A DNA stretch of 64,000 nt from Fragum whitleyi. Its lineage: Eukaryota; Mollusca; Bivalvia; Cardiida; Cardiidae. Under the pieces are notes generated by a model. That model did not search any database, was not told the origin of the DNA, and saw nothing but the letters and a program-made list of their open reading frames with translations. The stretch covers positions 56,845,642-56,909,641 of the forward strand of contig OX411544.1 in NCBI GenBank assembly GCA_948146395.1, given 5' to 3'. Positions 23,461-35,864 of the stretch are shown one piece after another. The position numbers were made by a program, and so were the translations under genes. Each line of letters starts with the position of its first letter. Position 1 is the first letter of the stretch.

Positions 23461-23704
23461 TTAATGGAAATGTTTTGTGACATATCTCTCAAGTTGAGTG
23501 GATATAATTCTGTAAACTCCAGTTGGATGAGCTGGCGATGTCCTCGAAAAGATGGAGTGTTAAGACAAAAACTCACAAATTGGGCAATTATTTTACCAAC
23601 TTTTATTGTCCAAATTTGAGCCCTTTTGATTGACAAACTATTACATTATCCCAGCCTCTCAATGATGCCCGATTTACAGTGCTAACAGCACTTTGATTAC
23701 TTTA

Positions 23705-25775
23705 AAGCGATATCATTTAAGTCGCATGTAGGTGGAGACGGAAATAAGTTATAGCGAAATACAATATACACCCGTTTGTTACTTTATCGCGATATCATTT
23801 AAGTCGCATGTAGGTACAGACGGAAATAATTTACAGCGAAACTCAATATAAACCCGTGTTTTTCTTTATTGCGATATTGATTAAGTCGCATGTAGGTGGA
23901 GACGGTCATAAGTTACAAAGAAATTCAATATTCAACCCGTGTGTTTCTTTATAGCGATTCTTATTCAGTTGCATGTAGGTACAGACGGGAAAACTACCAC
24001 GAATTACAATAAACACCCCGTGTGTTTCTTTATAGCAATATAAGTTTAGTCACATGTAGGCGGAGACGGGAATAATCTTCCACGAAATACAATAAACACC
24101 CCGTGTGTTACTCTATAACGATATTAGTTTAGTCGATGTAGGTACAGACGGGAAAACTCTACCACGTACAGACGAGAAAACTCTACCGCGATTACAATAT
24201 ACACCCCGTGTGTTACTCTATAGCGATATTAGTTTAGTCGCATGTAGCTACAGACGGGAAAACTCTACCACGAAATAAAATATTTACCCCGTGTGTTACT
24301 CTATAGCGATATAAGTTTAGTTGCATGACGGCGGAGACGGAAATAATCTACCACGAAATACAATATACACCCCGTGTCTTGCTCTATATCGATATTAGTT
24401 TAGTCGCATGTAGGTACAGACGGGAAAACTCTACCACGAAATACAATATACACCCATGTGTTACTCTATAGCGATATTAGTTTAGTCGCATGTAGGCGGA
24501 GATGGGAATAATCTACCACGAAATACAATATACACCCCGTGTGTTACTCTATAACGATATTAGTTTAGTCGCATGTAGGTACAGACGGGAAAACTCTATA
24601 GTCCGTTTGACTTCTATATGGACCAACATTTCGCCGAAAATCTCAGAATTGGATTAATGAAACGTATCTTTTTCTTGTCATATCATATTTTCCATCTAAT
24701 ACCATGGCGAATCTTGTTTTTCAGAATTTTTGAATGTAAAATAATGATTTTGTCCGTCCGTCTACATGTTAACTTTCAGCCTTTCACCCCTTCTTGTGAC
24801 TGTATTGAACGGAACAGCGACTTGCCCAACCAAAAATAGATCTGATTTGCATAGGGGCAGAGTCAAAAGTGTATGATTTTAAGTTAGTCGTTTTGGTATA
24901 TAATCGAGTATTTTTATAAAATTAATTTTGTCGAAGATTTTTAATTCCTTGTGATGTCAAATCTGAGTGTATTCTCTCTTTGTTTAAAAACCATTTGGCC
25001 AGATAAATGATAATTGTTTTGTCTATTCTGAGACGAACCCCATTTTCACATATTTAGACCAATCAAAAAGCATTATTTAACAAGTTCCTTGTGAATTTCA
25101 CGGGAAAAACTAGATAAGCAGGCGAGTAATAACGGTACAAATCACGTGATATTAAAGTTTGAGATGACATGACTGTCAGTATGCTAATTAGCATGTCCAA
25201 ATAAGGAATAATGGCCATTTCTTCTGTCAAATGTTTAGTATAAAACCACGTGTTTTTACGCTATGTTTACATCTTGTTATTAATAAACAGCCATCTTCAC
25301 CCCTCGTGTTTAAGAGCGGAAAATGCCAAAATATTAGCATTAACTAGATAGACAAAATCATTATTTTGAAATCATTTTATTTTCAAAAAATATTTTTTTG
25401 GATGGTATTAAGCTGAAATTAATATTTTACCACATACAAAATCTACTTTCAAACCAGATTTTACGCTATTGATGAAAAGGTCGGTCCATATAGAAGTCAA
25501 ACGGACTATACTACGAAATACAATATACACCCCGTGTGTTACTCTATGCGGCGATATTAGTTTAGTTTCATGTAGGCGGAGACGGGAATAATCTAACACG
25601 AAATACAATATACACCACGTGTGTTACTCTATATCGATATTAGTTCAGTCGCATGTAGGTGGAGACGGGAATAACAACCACTTCACGAAATACAATATAC
25701 ATCACGTCTGTTTCTTTATCGCGATATCAATTCAGTCGCATGTAGGAGGAGACGGAAATAAAACACTCCAGTCCG
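23705..25775 (+). repeat. Minisatellite array, about 83-bp units in two alternating types, split by a transposon
   Basis: About 14 units of 'gtcgcatgtaggtacagacg' + 'cacgaaatacaatatacacc' + 'ccgtgtgttactctatagcg' + 'atattagttta'. Units carry either 'tacagacgggaaaactc' (type 1) or 'gcggagacgggaataatc' (type 2). They alternate for most of the array, so the higher-order period is about 165 bp. One unit near 24135 has a small internal duplication. The array is interrupted at 24599-25508 by a TA-flanked element. Confidence 0.92.
24599..25508. mobile_element. 0.91 kb TA-flanked element, family D, copy 1
   Basis: Inverted ends TAGTCCGTTTGACTTCTATA... and its complement, at least 26 bp. TA on each side is the target duplication, clear because the insertion splits a minisatellite unit (ctcTA | ...TActacg). 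No transposase frame. A second copy is at 34936-35847. Confidence 0.92.
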
Positions 25776-25779
25776 GTAA

Positions 25780-26345
25780 ACGCCACGTTCGTTGGGTAAA
25801 TCGCGATACTTCGGTTTTGAAACAGAGTGTAACACTTGTACTGTAGACGGAAGAGATATATATCGTGTAATACGATATAGCCTACACATCGTTATGATAA
25901 AAAACTGTATGATGTCGAAATAAACAATGGAATAACCTAGCCTTTAAATAAAAGTAATGTACTTTGAAAGCAGAAATAAAACATAATACACGTTTACTAG
26001 ACCTTAAACGACATCTTTAACACTACAATCACTACTGATTTTTACACAAAAATGTTTCTCCACTCGTGGTTCAACCAATAAAACGTCAAGTCATTGTCAA
26101 GTATTTATTTAAGATCAAATTTTATGGAGTAAACTTCAAAGGTCCGGTCAGGCCGGTTGATGAGGATTAGTTACGTAGACAAAGCGGACAAAATTTTCAT
26201 CATTTGCTTACCGAGAATAAATTTGTCTATTCAAGAAGGGATTTCAAAATCGATCGTCTTTGTCGGTCGAAACCCCTGATATCAATATGTGACCTTTAGA
26301 AGAGGCTATGACAACACATTACGGACCAGACATTACGCATGATAA
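25780..26345. other. No gene seen
   Basis: No supported ORF. Confidence 0.4.
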
Positions 26346-26347
26346 CC

Positions 26348-26775
26348 CATTCGGAACACCACTCGGCTTATCTCACGATCAACCTCGGATGTACGTAGAC
26401 GGACTTTTTTAAAAAAAAAAATTACGGGAAAACCTCGGAAAAGCTCGATGACTTCAGTCAAAATGGCGTTAGCCCTCGAAACTTTGAGTGAAAACATTTG
26501 ACGTTGTCAACGCTACTTGTTTATGTCACTGACGTGAAACCATCGTATCCTAATATGAATATCTTTAGTTTTTTAAATAACGGCTGAAAATCTTCATTTT
26601 TGAGAATGATTCGTCATTCTCAATAATTAAGATTTTTAGCCATTATTTACTGTGAAAAAAATATCAATCAAAAGATTGTTTTTCTTACACGGTCATTTTG
26701 TTACATACCAATCCGCCTCACATCCTTCCGAAGTCTGTTGGAGATCACGGAAATAGCCGAGTGATGTTCCGAATG
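26348..26775. mobile_element. Mutator-like MITE, family B, copy 2
   Basis: CATTCGGAACACCACTCGGC to CGAGTGATGTTCCGAATG, with the same central 'aataacggctgaaa' hairpin. It is flanked by an imperfect 40-bp direct duplication ('tatgaca ... gacattacgcatgataacc') at 26308-26347 and 26776-26814. Confidence 0.88.
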
Positions 26776-26821
26776 TATGACAAGTCGCTGCCGGACATTA
26801 CGCATGATAACCGAGCAACCA

Positions 26822-27228
26822 CAATCGGGACCCTCGGCGATTCTCCTGAATAGACCTAGGGAATTATTAAGCGAGGCCATGGTTGATTGACGAGCTTGTC
26901 CTTATCTTTCGATACTAGATACCGGGGGAAACGCAGATTGGACAGATTTACAAGTCTACAGTCATGACAGAGAATCATTTCGCACGTTGGATAACATGAC
27001 GTCACAAATATCAAGCTGACGTTGCGGAGTAAAACAAAACTAGCGAAATTTAGATTAAAACTTGGCGTATCATAATTTGACAATAGAACGCGCTTCTCTG
27101 AGTTTTGTTATCAAATTATTATATGCATTAAGGATTTCTATAGATGATCGGAAAGCATAAGAAAAATCACTTTCTTCGAACTTATTAACCGATGTACCGC
27201 AAGGAACCGAATTACCTAAAAAATCAAA
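26822..27228 (-). mobile_element. Mutator-like MITE family C, minus copy
   Basis: Starts CAATCGGGACCCTCGGCGAT (complement of the family 3' end) and continues through 'aacgcgcttctctgagtttt' and 'gatgatcggaaagcataaga' to 'ccgaattacctaaaaaatc'. The far terminus is missing or decayed. Confidence 0.75.
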
Positions 27229-27229
27229 G

Positions 27230-28200
27230 CACTGAAAGTACTGATGGTGGACGTTTCTGTTGGCATACTAGAGTGATTCTTTCATTTGTTGAGAAAAAAG
27301 ACATTTTACATGCAAAATTACGATAAAAGATAAATGACCTGACCCAAGTTCGCATCTTGCTTCAGCTATACATTGCTCAAAATAAATCGTCGATCGCAAA
27401 CCAAAGTCCTGTAATTACAAGGTTTCGATATCTTTCGGCTTTATGCCGGGTGAAGTTTAAAGAGTGATTGTCTGATCCATTGAGTATAAAAGGAAGGAAA
27501 TGACAATTAGATGATCTAGATCATTATTCTTATTATTCTAATGCTTATCGATTCTCCGTAATCTCATAGTTAAAATTATGGTGTTATCTGCTAAAAAAAA
27601 TTATAAAAGGATAATAAATTGTTCCGCGATTTTCATTCTCAAATTAAGAAAGAAAGGGTAAGTGATTATAAAAACAAGTAAAAATTGCAGACACTTGTCT
27701 CGAGATTGACTGCCGCGTGTTGAAAAGTAAAGTAAAGTCCCTTTGCATAAACCTTTATCACATGACCTGAATGCTTTTGCTCAGGCTGTATCGGTACATG
27801 TATTCATGTGTATTCCGGTATTTCCATTACTTTATTGTTTTATATATATTAGGAGTGTCAAGGGAGGTTAACATTCCAGTAATTCCATTCACCAAGTTTT
27901 CACGAGTGACCTCCCATAGACAATTGGGAAACAAGGGACAAATTACTCACTCTTCCTGAAAAGTAGTTCTACGCAAGCAAAACGTTCATCTGATCTCAGA
28001 ATTGCATATGATTTCGCACTTTAAAAATGTCTTTGAGGTTTCAACAAGTTATGTAGAATCCTTGTTTCACTCCGTTTTTAAAATGCATAGATGTTAGACA
28101 GATACAATTTTTGAAAAATAGTAAATTGAATCTTAGTGAGCACTACTGTTTTGAAAACCTATTAACATCCGACAGGATTTTTCTTACGCGGTATTAACAC
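27230..28200. other. No gene seen
   Basis: AT-rich; the 62-codon frame at 27771-27959 is unsupported. Confidence 0.4.
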
Positions 28201-28215
28201 TGGTGAACGTAAACG

Positions 28216-28301
28216 TCCACCAAAAAATGACCCTGAAAAATACTACACTTACGTCCGAGGTAGGCTACTTTCCAGCTTAGGGTCCACCGATGTTCCGAAT
28301 G
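28216..28301 (-). mobile_element. Family C terminal fragment, minus
   Basis: 'tacacttacgtccgaggta' to 'cgatgttccgaatg', the complement of a family C 5' end. It lies head to head with the next element. Confidence 0.65.
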
Positions 28302-28307
28302 TGAGCA

Positions 28308-29222
28308 AACATTCAGAGCACCGCTCGGGCTTTTCCGTAAACTTGAAGGCACTTTGGACGTAAGGTAGTAATTTTGGTCATTTCTTTTCATTTTTAAAGG
28401 TCCAATTGTGCTTCATGCGGTACCTCGGTCAATTGATACGTTTGAAGAAAAGCAAGCTTCTTGCATGCTTTCCAATTGTCTATGAAAATCAAGTTTTGGG
28501 ATGGGCATATAAAGATTTGCCAACTAAACCTTATCAAATTATTTGCCAAGTTTAAATATAGATTTCAAAGATATAGGGCATATTGAATGAGTGGCCTTGA
28601 AAAAAATTATTAAGCAAGTCATCTATGAACAGAAAAAAGGAGGCTTTGTCGAGTTTTCATCTGTTTAAGATTTGTTTGAATGGGTTTAACGCCGCTTTCA
28701 ACAATCTCTCAGTTATATCGCGGCGGCCGGAGCACCTAACAATGGATTTCTGGTATTTTTTTCACCTGTACTACCATTATACCCTTTCCTAGCCTCCGAC
28801 TGCTATTTCACATAGGTTTACGATTATCTACCCATCGGTGAAAGACAAACGTCGGAAAGGATATTTGCCGCCACCGGGGATCGAACCCGCGACTTCCAGA
28901 TCGGAAGTCTTCTGCCTAACCAACTGCGCTATGGTGGCGGCCTCATCTGTTTAAGAAAACGGGTTTTAAAATTAATATGGCCCTTCATAACAGGTGACAC
29001 AAATTTGATATTCTATTTATAATATGACACAAGTATCTGTCATAAATCGACAAAACTGATTAATTTTTTTCGTCGTTTGTAAAATGATTTTCTCACAGTG
29101 ATTATGACGTCATTTTTGCAATAATATCGTGTAAACCCACGTCAAAAACGACGCATTTTCATGTCAAAGCCTTCATTATTACCCGAGCTCTTATCCGTAG
29201 AATCGCCGAGGGTGCCCGACTG
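28308..29222 (+). mobile_element. Family C MITE split by later insertions
   Basis: The 5' end CATTCAGAGCACCGCTCGGG is at 28308 and the 3' end 'cgccgagggtgcccgactg' near 29203-29222. The element should be about 360-400 bp but spans 915 bp because a complete SINE (28677-28941) and flanking sequence lie within it. Confidence 0.65.
28677..28941 (-). mobile_element. Complete tRNA-headed SINE, minus orientation
   Basis: Minus strand: head 'gccgccaccatagcgcagtt' with B box 'gcgggttcgatccccggtg', body as in 21676-21965, ending 'gcggcgttaaacccattc'. Confidence 0.92.
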
Positions 29223-29224
29223 TC

Positions 29225-29700
29225 GAGAATCAAGTCCTATTAACAGATAAAACCGTACGACCACTTTTCTTTCACCACGAAATGATAAAACATGGTTGCT
29301 GTACAAAACGTTCACGTTAACCTAAATGTACCAAACACCCAAGAAAAAGGTCTATTTCATTAAAATCAGAATGCGGTAGAAATTATTGCAACCTAGAGAG
29401 GTCTGACTTTTATACAAACAAAACAAAAATATCATTGCCTCTGTTACAAATACATGTATCAACAGGGTTAACTTATTTCACTAATTTAGAAAAATCAGTT
29501 TGCTTTGGAAGAGTTAGACTGAGAGATAGGTTATCATGTCATCAAAAAGAAAGCAACGATATATCTTCGATTATTCTTGGCCCCCGAAGGACATTTAAAC
29601 GCACACAATTGTTATGTTAGTAAAATGTCTTACTGACAGACAATTTGATTTTTTTTCGTCCAGACTACAAAGACTTTTAAAGCTCGTCAAAGCTCGCGAA
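29225..29700. other. No gene seen
   Basis: No supported ORF; a 61-codon frame at 29435-29620 is unremarkable. Confidence 0.4.
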
Positions 29701-29705
29701 ATAAT

Positions 29706-29949
<244 letters not shown>

Positions 29950-31570
29950 ATTTCGGTAAAAAAGTACATACAACAATAGAGTAGTACAATAAAAGGATAA
30001 CAAAATGCCATTCAAATTTAAATGACACAATTTAGTTACAATATAAGATACATACGTAAACAAATATTGTAACTATTAAAAAATAACAAACGTCTCAAAG
30101 AGTGATACTACCCACTAATCACCCAGACCCAGGATAACACGAAAAAGAGAAAACTCTTTATTTCCATCGTGGTCCTGATAAAAAACAAAAACAATAATAG
30201 GGCGGCATGACACCATGAAAGGCTTGTTCATTTTTTTTAACAAAATATCAAGAAAGCATGTTTTAAAGATTGACATCACAGTAATAAATTTATCACATGT
30301 TTAAAGCTATGCATATCACAGTGTTTGAATCACAGAAAGAGAGACAAGAAATGTCTTTATTATTTAAAATATCTGTGATCATTTAACAAAACATGTTTAA
30401 CTGCTTGCTTTGACTGTACTTTGATATATTAATGACGTCCGCTGGAAGAGCGATCCATAATTTGGAAGCATTATAGCAAAATGATTTTGACCCAAAAGAT
30501 TTAACTATTGGAATATGATAGTCCCGTTTTGAGCTCTTATAAACTCGGTAAAGGTCAACGCAATTTATGGAAGATCCCATGACAGATCCCCATATGAAAA
30601 TGATATTGAATAAAATTGAAAAATATAAAATTGTAACATATGTCTTTATGGACCACTTAGATGCTTTAATACAACACCAGCTTATTAAAACGTGAAATCA
30701 TTTGACCGACCTGAATGAAATGTCCATCGTTTTGTACGATTTCGGAGTGTTTTTGAACGATTTGAGTGGTTGTTTCGAATGAATTAATGGATTGCTGAGC
30801 GAGTGATTTGGAACGGTTTTGATTAAGATGAGTGTCGATATCACAATGTTACTAATTCTGTGCCCGCGTATGTGTGATCAGTGTGACCGCGGAGCTTAAA
30901 AAACAAGTAAGACACTATTTATTGTCAATGGTCTATATTTAGCGAATAAAGTAAATGAAAATCGACATGAGTTCATTATATTTTTAAACACGTTTTCTTA
31001 AACGCTTCGCGAACAGTTTTGATAATATATTGAATGCTGGGTGAATGCCATTGTGTGACAAGGTTCGCGTATGGGAGGAGTCCGGGGTTTTATGTTTGTT
31101 TTTGAATGTCGAGGCATGCAGGAAAATTACTCGGCTCTCACTCTCAAACTATGTAACGTAGTTTTACAATAAGCAGAAAAGATATTACAAAATAATCAAA
31201 TAGTCAAAGAAAGCATTATTTGTAATTATGACAAAGGTCTATAAAGAGATATTTCACGGGTATGAAATAACCAAGCAAAAGAACTGAGAACGTACAGCAA
31301 CGCTATATTATCTATCTTGAAATGACACCATTTGCTACCATCATTTCGCAAATGGTATTTGATCTTTTGCGGAATAATTAGAATCGATAAACTGGAATTT
31401 CCTCGATTTATCGCAAAAACTTAGGTCGCATGAAGGTCATATGGAGAATCGAATACCAAATTGCTGCTCTGAAAATTCCGAATTTATGTAACTCGTCATT
31501 TATTGCATTGACTATACTCCAATTATGACATATATGTACCCTTCCCCGAAAATAAAGAAAACCAGAAGCC
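29950..31570. other. No gene seen
   Basis: AT-rich sequence with short frames only; no repeat boundary recognised. Confidence 0.45.
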
Positions 31571-31576
31571 AAACCG

Positions 31577-31985
31577 CAATCGTGGATCCTTGGCGATTCT
31601 ACGGAATACTCGGGAATTATAACGGCATAGACATGAAAGCGCGTCATTTTGTAAGTGGGTTCAAATGACGTCACAAGTATAAACTATCCCGCTAAGGATG
31701 ACGTTGCATGGAAAAAAATCAGCGAAGGAATAAACGTGGGCATAGTATAATTTGATATTTAAACGTAGTATTATACTGCGTTTTGTTATCTAATTCTTGC
31801 ATGTAACAAAGATCATCACAGACCATCGGAAAGAATTAGCAAGATATGTTTTTCCCAAGCATTTTAAATAACCAAAAGCCGAATTACCTAAAAATGACCC
31901 AAAATTACTACATTTACATGTCCGAGGTACATGTACTTTCCAATTGACGGAAAAGTCCGGGCGATGTTCCGAACGGCCAAAACCG
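31577..31985 (-). mobile_element. Mutator-like MITE family C, full minus copy
   Basis: CAATCGTGGATCCTTGGCGA at the left to 'gtccgggcgatgttccgaacg' at the right, both family ends. Interior matches 18199-18557 in reverse ('gcgttttgttatctaattct', 'gaattacctaaaaatgaccc'). Confidence 0.85.
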
Positions 31986-31989
31986 TCTA

Positions 31990-33365
31990 AGGTCAAAATA
32001 TATGATTTGATTGGCCATTTAATTTTAGCCAATAAAGTCCATGTAACAGTTGCGATTAGTTGTTTGTTCACATATTGCACATCCAAAGGTAAATTGATAT
32101 TCATATCTTTCTTGAAATTCTGAAAATTTAAATGCCATCAACCTTTGATGTGTCGCAATGAAACAAAGTCTTGCCCATTCAGATTCAATTAATTAGTTTT
32201 CAAGATTTATCTCCGCCAGACCACTGCGTATTTAAAATCGCATGCGAAAGAGAAATTTTATACATGAAGGTAGTGAAAAGTCTTTTTTAAATAAGAAAAC
32301 AAATGCAAATATTTGACTATGCAGGCTTATTTGGATAATTCCAAATTGAAATGTACCACAAGCCTTAACCATTAAAACTTTAAGTGCTTTGATCCCGTCC
32401 GGTAACTTATGTATTTAGGACATCGGGGAGAATCGCGTGACACACCAATTTCAGAAAATCGTCAATAATTCTGTCAATATATGCTTAGTCAAAAAAGTAA
32501 CACTTGGTATTTTTCACAAAATATTTTTCTGTATTAGAAATACTGTAGTTGAACGAATCAAAACAATTATTTCAATCTCTAAGCTATAGATGTATGCTTT
32601 TCTATTGTTCCGAATGTGACTCTACCACCCCAAAACATAGCCTAGACGGTGAGAGGGTGAACTTAAAAAGTCACAGTCTGTCATTTTTTGTCAAGATTTC
32701 GGCTCTGCGTTTCATTATCAAGCAGTCTGGATTGACAAGCATTTAAGCAAATGTTACCTTAGGTAATTGTCTATCTTTCATAACAAAACGAACCTTCTTT
32801 ATGTGAACGTTTGGTTGACGTTACGTGTTAAACGTCTCCATTATTTTCGAAAGTATAGCTGTCGTTGCAGATCTCAAATGATCAGGTTAGAATCAAATTA
32901 TCACGGAAATGTTCATGAGCCAATTTGATCGTGTTTTAAATCGTTGACGTCATAGAAAATTGCCGATATATACAGAAATGCCGTTATGTATTCATCCTCT
33001 GTTAATGACCCTATCACTACTCTTTACTTATGACATGAGTGGCTTTCTTCAAACCGTTTTAGTATTTACGCAAAGTGGTCAAAAGCGGAAATATCATACT
33101 AACTGTACCCTGTTAATTGGAACTACCAACGTAAAACTCAAACAACATGACGTTACACCTAACTGGCGATCTGCAAAGAAAACATTGTTGATCTGGATAG
33201 TCAACCGATGTGCTCAGCTCTATGGCACCAACTTAATAAAATTATTCTTACAGACAATTTAACAACACAACCAAAAGTGTTGCAAAACTTTTTTGACTAT
33301 GTATACGATTAATTTCAACGAGGCTAGAAGCAGAGAGGGAAAAAAGCCCGGAATTGTCAGAAATG
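31990..33365. other. No gene seen
   Basis: The 100-codon frame at 32960-33262 has no recognisable motif, no splice context and ordinary composition, so it is not called. Confidence 0.45.
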
Positions 33366-33369
33366 GGCA

Positions 33370-33465
33370 GATCTTTTAAAAATCCGCTTATAAAGAGTTA
33401 CTGGCGACCAAGTAAAATTTTACTTGGTCGACAATAATCTTTTATAAGCGGATTTTCGAAAGATC
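33370..33465. mobile_element. Fold-back hairpin of 96 bp
   Basis: 'gatctttt', 'aaaatccgcttataa' and 'cgaccaagtaaaa' on the left pair with 'ttttacttggtcg', 'ttataagcggatttt' and 'aaagatc' on the right, with two internal mismatched patches and essentially no loop. Confidence 0.85.
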
Positions 33466-33469
33466 AATT

Positions 33470-34230
33470 CTTGAGTTTTCCTCCTTCTCCTCTGCTTCAA
33501 CCTCTTTTCAAATCGGTCAAGTATTTACAGAACAATAGAAAATATCGAAAAATTTGTTTTACATTATTTCCCGCCATGATGGATACCTTGTGGGATTCCA
33601 GGGAAATTTGCGTCAATAATTTCAGGTGTAATTAGCCATGAAAAAGAATTTGCACATTTAACCCATCAAGCGTAAATGGGTCACCAGGGAATCCTGTAAA
33701 ATTAAAAGATTTGAAAAGGGAAATTGGTCATGGAGAGGCCTACCAGAGGCGTATCTCGAAAACAGTCATATTGGAAGGTTGAATGATCGAGCCTCCTAGT
33801 TGCAGAAGGATAGCTAAGTAAGAAAAGTATCGACCCTAGTCAGACTGTGCAAATCGCGACTTCTGACTAGGACCGACACTGCAAGCACTACTAAAATAGT
33901 ATCTTTCCGTTTCACGGGACACAAATCCCTGAAAACATTTTGTTGGCCTGGAATTGTGTCTATGAATTATACTTTATAGAGTCTAAGCCATGAGTGAAGA
34001 ATTTGCGCGATGTTTGATCGGGACAATCTTGTCCGCTTTTACGGGGCACGTTTGTTTGCAAAACCGGTATTTAGTTTCAGTATCATATATCATGCCTGAT
34101 TGTAAATAATAGCATATAAATACCCAAAAATAGACAATTATACTTATTGCCGCCACTTGAATTAACCTCCCTTTGATAAGAAATAAATTTAAGTAGTGGC
34201 AGAAGTTTATCATATGGCGATGTAGCCTTA
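33470..34230. other. No gene seen; small hairpin at 33828-33880
   Basis: 'tcgaccctagtcagac' and 'tctgactaggaccga' form a hairpin related to the inner palindrome of 20139-20398. No ORF supported. Confidence 0.5.
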
Positions 34231-34234
34231 CCTG

Positions 34235-34359
34235 TCCTGCGTTCAGGATGACCGTGCAAACCGTTAGCCAATTATAACCACGTTTGCACGTGCTATTGCG
34301 TGCAAATCGGGATATGATTGGCAAACAGTTCGCAACATTTTGTAATCCTGAACGCAGGG
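34235..34359. mobile_element. Palindromic MITE, family H, copy 1
   Basis: CCTGCGTTCAGGATGACCGT at the left, 'gtaatcctgaacgcagg' at the right, with inner arms 'cgtgcaaaccgtt' and 'aacagttcgca'. Other copies are at 35865 and 46170. Confidence 0.8.
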
Positions 34360-34433
34360 TAGGTTAGTTCAGTCGGTAGCGCATTTAGCTGCCAATCCTT
34401 GCGTCGCGAGTTCGAACCCCGGCCTAGCCAACT
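34356..34433 (+). mobile_element. tRNA-like sequence (SINE head), abutting the family H MITE
   Basis: 'ggttagttcagtcggtagcg' is a good A box and 'gcgagttcgaaccccggc' a good B box. The 5' and 3' parts pair poorly as an acceptor stem, so a functional tRNA is unlikely. Confidence 0.55.
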
Positions 34434-34559
34434 TTCATCCGACATTTTACAAAATTTATGGCAACAGGAGTCATTTGTCTCGCTTCTAAGGGTGTATGAT
34501 AAGTAGTTCGCCTAAGTGGGATGACCTGCTGTTACCTCGAGTGAAATGTTGTGGTGTTA

Positions 34560-34665
34560 CAGGATCTTGAAACAACGGGAAACTATGGGTAGGTACACCA
34601 GTCGCCGAGATATAACTGCAATAATGTTGATAGTGGCGTTTAAACCCAAAACAAACAAAGAAATA
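34560..34665 (+). mobile_element. SINE 3' fragment
   Basis: 'cgccgagatataactgcaat' then 'gatagtggcgtttaaaccca' with (caaa)n tail. Confidence 0.75.
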
Positions 34666-34735
34666 AAGTTATATATATTCTTTTTTATGACTTTAGGACG
34701 TGTGAAAAGTGCCAATCTCCTCGTGATATTGCAAG

Positions 34736-34813
34736 TCGAGGGAGCAGCGCAACACTATTGTAAGTGCGTATTAATATACAGGCACTTACAATAGTGTTGC
34801 TCTGACCCCTCGA
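34736..34813. repeat. Hairpin element, 'gcgcaac-actattgtaa' family, copy 2
   Basis: 'gcaacactattgtaagtgc' pairs perfectly with 'gcacttacaatagtgttgc'; outer arms 'tcgaggg' and 'cccctcga' also pair. Confidence 0.85.
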
Positions 34814-34935
34814 AGTTGCTTGTTTGGTTAATGAATAGGCTTTACCGCCAATTTTCAAAACTATTTCCATCATATGGCAGAGGCTGGTGCTCATCATTAT
34901 GGATTCAGAGTCCTTATCACGCACTGTGTTAAGTA

Positions 34936-35847
34936 TAGTCCGTTTGACTTCTATATGGACCAACAATTCGTCGAAAATCTCAGAAATTAATCAATGAAAC
35001 GCATATTTTTCTTGTCATATCATTTTTTCCAGCTAATACCATGACGAATTTTGTTTTTTAGAATTTTTGAATGTAAAATAATGATTTTGTCCGTCCGTCT
35101 ACATGTTAACTTTCAGCATTTCATACCTACTTGTTACTGTATTAAACGGAACAGCGAATTGTATAACCAAAAATAGTACTGATTTGCATAGGGGCCGAGT
35201 CAAAAGAGTAAGATTTTAAGTGAATTGTATTACTATAAAATTGAGTTTTGCAATATAATTAAGTTTGTCTAAGATTTTTCCTACCGTTGGATATCAAATC
35301 CGTGTATATTCTCTCTTTCTTCAAAAACTGTTTGACCAGATAATTGATTATTGATTTTATTCATTCTGAGATAACCCTATATTTACATGTTAAGACCAAT
35401 CAAAAAGCATTATTAAACGAAGTAGTTGGGAATTTCACGAGGAAATCTTGATGAAAAGGCGAGTACTAACGGTAAAAATCACGTGCTATTTAAGTTTAAG
35501 ATGACATGACCGTCGATATGCTAATTAGCATGTCCAAATAAGGAATAATGGACATTTCATCTGTCAAAAGTTTAGTATAAAACCACGTGTTTTTACTGTA
35601 TATGTTGACATTTTCTTACTATTGAACAGCCTCCATCACCCCTCGTGTTTAAGAACGGATAATGCGAAAATATTAACATTAACTACATAGACAAAATCAT
35701 TATTTTGAAGTCATTTTATTTTCAAAAAATATTTTTTGGAATGGTATAAAGCTGAAATTAAGATTTTACTACATACAAATCCTTCATTCAAACGCAATTT
35801 TATGTAATTGATGAAAAGGTTGGTCCATATAGAAGTCAAACGGACTA
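34936..35847. mobile_element. 0.91 kb TA-flanked element, family D, copy 2
   Basis: 912 bp with the same inverted ends as 24599-25508 and TA on both sides (34934-34935, 35848-35849). Internally the two copies read alike, with scattered substitutions. Confidence 0.92.
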
Positions 35848-35864
35848 TAATACAACATTCTTTT

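Noticed and set aside
23705..25775. CRISPR-like array
   Set aside because: Units are contiguous tandem repeats with no unique spacers, in a eukaryotic context.
32960..33262. 100-codon plus-strand ORF outside obvious repeats
   Set aside because: No recognisable motif, no splice or promoter context, and a length expected by chance in AT-rich DNA.
34356..34433. Possible functional tRNA gene
   Set aside because: A and B boxes are good but the acceptor stem does not pair well.
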